Positions 62,937-64,000 of a DNA stretch of 64,000 nucleotides are shown here, piece after piece. Position 1 is the first letter of the stretch; the number at the start of each line of letters is the position of its first letter. The translations under genes and the position numbers were made by a program. The DNA comes from Haloplanus natans DSM 17983 (lineage in GTDB: Archaea > Halobacteriota > Halobacteria > Halobacteriales > Haloferacaceae), in NCBI RefSeq assembly GCF_000427685.1, contig NZ_KE386573.1, positions 930,001 to 994,000 of the forward strand. The letters are read 5' to 3'. The notes under the pieces were generated by a model. The model was not told where the DNA came from. It did no database searches and worked only from the letters and a program-made list of their open reading frames with translations.

Positions 62937-63946
62937 CGGCCCTGCCGAAGCTCCTCGATCAGTTGCTGGATCGTCCGCTCCTGCCGTTCGAGGCGTTCGT
63001 TCTGTGCCTCGACGAGCGTCCGGAGTTCGGCCAGTTCTTCGGCGACAGTGTCGTCGTCGACGACGCCCACCGACTCGAAGCCGGAGTCGCCGAAGCCGCC
63101 GTCGCGGTCGTCCGCCGGCACACCCCGGTCGCGTTCTCGGGGTCGTGTCCTCTCGGCCGTGGCCTGCTCCGTGTCGCCCTCGTCGCTCGCCTCGATGTCG
63201 CCGTCGACGCCGCTCGTATCCAGCGGATCTGGACCGTCGCCGAACGACACCGTTCCGTCGCCGTCCGCGTCGTCCGCGCCGTCCGCGTCGTCCTCCCCCG
63301 TCTCCGTCCGGGCAGCGGCCGCACGCAGTTCCTCGAGGTCGTCGACGCCGTGGTACGTACAGACCGCGCCGACGAGCGCTTCGCGAACCGCCCGCGCCCG
63401 GTCGTTCGGCGTCTTGAACCGCTCCTGGCGGCCGTCGACCGTGATCACGACGGACGTGGCGACGCTTCCCTCCTCGAAATCGAGGTCGGTCACGTCGTCG
63501 TAGTGGTACTCCTCGTACTCCTCGTCCCAGACGGGGGCGCCGATGTGCCGGACGAGGCGGTCGCTCGTGATGACGATGGTCAGTTCGCTGAACCGGAAGG
63601 TCTGTTTGACCGTCTCGCCGGGGTCGGTGATTCCCCGGGCGTTGAAGACGCCCGCGAGCACCGGATGGAGCACCTGATCCAGCTGTTTCGTCGGCACCGA
63701 GAACGTTCGCTCGCCGTCGAGTCCGTAGTCGAGGGTGACCTTGGCCTTGCGTCGACCCTCGGAGACGCCGACGTGTTCGGCGTCGTGGGGGTACTCCTCG
63801 ACCGCCTCGTCTGAGAGGAGCCCCTCCGCCCGGTAGACGATGGTCCGCGTCGGCGTCACGAGGAGCAGGTCGTCACCGCCGAGTCCCACGCGCGCCGCCA
63901 CGGACTCTCCGTCGAGTGCGGACTGGACGATATCCGGCAGACTCAT
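62933..63946 (-). CDS. DUF7115-like haloarchaeal protein with PH-like domains
   Basis: The 337-residue protein has two repeats resembling the YokE/PH-like beta fold: LLLVTPTRTIVYRAEGLLSD (residues about 27-46) and VIITSDRLVRHIGAPVW-like ITSDRLVRHIGAPVWDEEYE (about 127-145). A disordered acidic region (about 215-290) and a C-terminal coiled coil (ELRTLVEAQNERLERQERTI) follow. Haloarchaeal homologues are annotated DUF7115; a membrane-linked or scaffolding role is a guess. It overlaps the converging gene by 4 bases. Confidence 0.75.
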   Translation of the reverse strand: MSLPDIVQSALDGESVAARVGLGGDDLLLVTPTRTIVYRAEGLLSDEAVEEYPHDAEHVGVSEGRRKAKVTLDYGLDGERTFSVPTKQLDQVLHPVLAGVFNARGITDPGETVKQTFRFSELTIVITSDRLVRHIGAPVWDEEYEEYHYDDVTDLDFEEGSVATSVVITVDGRQERFKTPNDRARAVREALVGAVCTYHGVDDLEELRAAAARTETGEDDADGADDADGDGTVSFGDGPDPLDTSGVDGDIEASDEGDTEQATAERTRPRERDRGVPADDRDGGFGDSGFESVGVVDDDTVAEELAELRTLVEAQNERLERQERTIQQLIEELRQGR

Positions 63947-64000
63947 GCGGGGACTGTTCCCGCCGTCGATGATAATACTGCCGGCTGTACGTCGGTGAAA
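63947..64000. other. window edge, upstream of the last gene
   Basis: The last 54 bases hold an AT-rich element (GATGATAATACTG, near 63968-63980) that on the minus strand could be the TATA box for the DUF7115-like gene. No other feature is seen. Confidence 0.35.

Overview
The window is chromosomal DNA from a haloarchaeon (class Halobacteria). GC content is high, the predicted proteins are strongly acidic, and haloarchaeal hallmarks are present: the archaeal folate/pterin enzyme MptA, GatD of the archaeal Glu-tRNA(Gln) amidotransferase, PibD-type pilins, a four-gene sdhCDBA operon, a split pntAA-pntAB-pntB transhydrogenase operon, an initiator tRNA-Met with an A1-U72 pair, TATA boxes about 25 bases ahead of leaderless starts, and many small haloarchaea-specific families. 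Genus cannot be fixed by eye; Haloferacales such as Haloplanus-like organisms would fit.

Layout. 1-11.6 kb is ordinary core: glutamate synthase, prolyl-tRNA synthetase, endonuclease V, a zinc-finger rhomboid protease, inorganic pyrophosphatase, a PadR regulator, the rnhA pair and an alpha/beta hydrolase. 11.7-15.6 kb is a worn zone: an IS6-type element, a methyltransferase-like tail, the initiator tRNA with a duplicated 3' end 107 bp downstream, and CBS-domain and universal-stress-protein pseudogenes around an intact YdjM-like gene. 15.6-17.8 kb holds a PAC2 protein, a tandem universal stress protein and a cold-shock protein. 18.0-21.9 kb is an AT-rich accessory island: IS6 remnant, a large orphan REC-PAS-PAS-PAS histidine kinase, an IS200/IS605-like shell without transposase and a broken HTH gene, ending at tRNA-Ile. 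22-46.8 kb returns to core metabolism and housekeeping (FxsA, DUF255 thioredoxin protein, TrmB-type regulator, mptA, PPOX protein, pnt operon, two flavoproteins, gatD-GNAT, regulators, KaiC-like ATPase, NAD kinase, carB). 46.8-47.9 kb carries two duplicated type IV pilins. 48.1-64 kb contains succinate dehydrogenase, an M14 deacylase, an AlkA glycosylase, a CNNM protein, a decayed TnpB element, a RimK ligase fused to an aspartic-protease-like domain, phosphoglycerate mutase and small membrane or hypothetical proteins.

How genes work together. The pnt operon and NAD kinase bear on NADPH supply; sdhCDBA joins the TCA cycle to the respiratory chain; GltB and CarB both draw on glutamine nitrogen. 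The RimK/protease fusion and the M14 deacylase, 5-6 kb apart, could add and remove amino-acid tags on proteins or cofactors.

The most unusual signal is a family of 80-82 bp nested palindromes (clear copies at 13958, 15515, 25297 and 53849; worn copies at 39701 and about 53975). One outer end reads CTGATA and the other CTCATA. In five of the six copies the CTGATA end overlaps the TGA stop codon of the adjacent gene, with the element oriented to follow that gene, mostly in convergent intergenic gaps. I know of no described family matching this, but I could not search databases.
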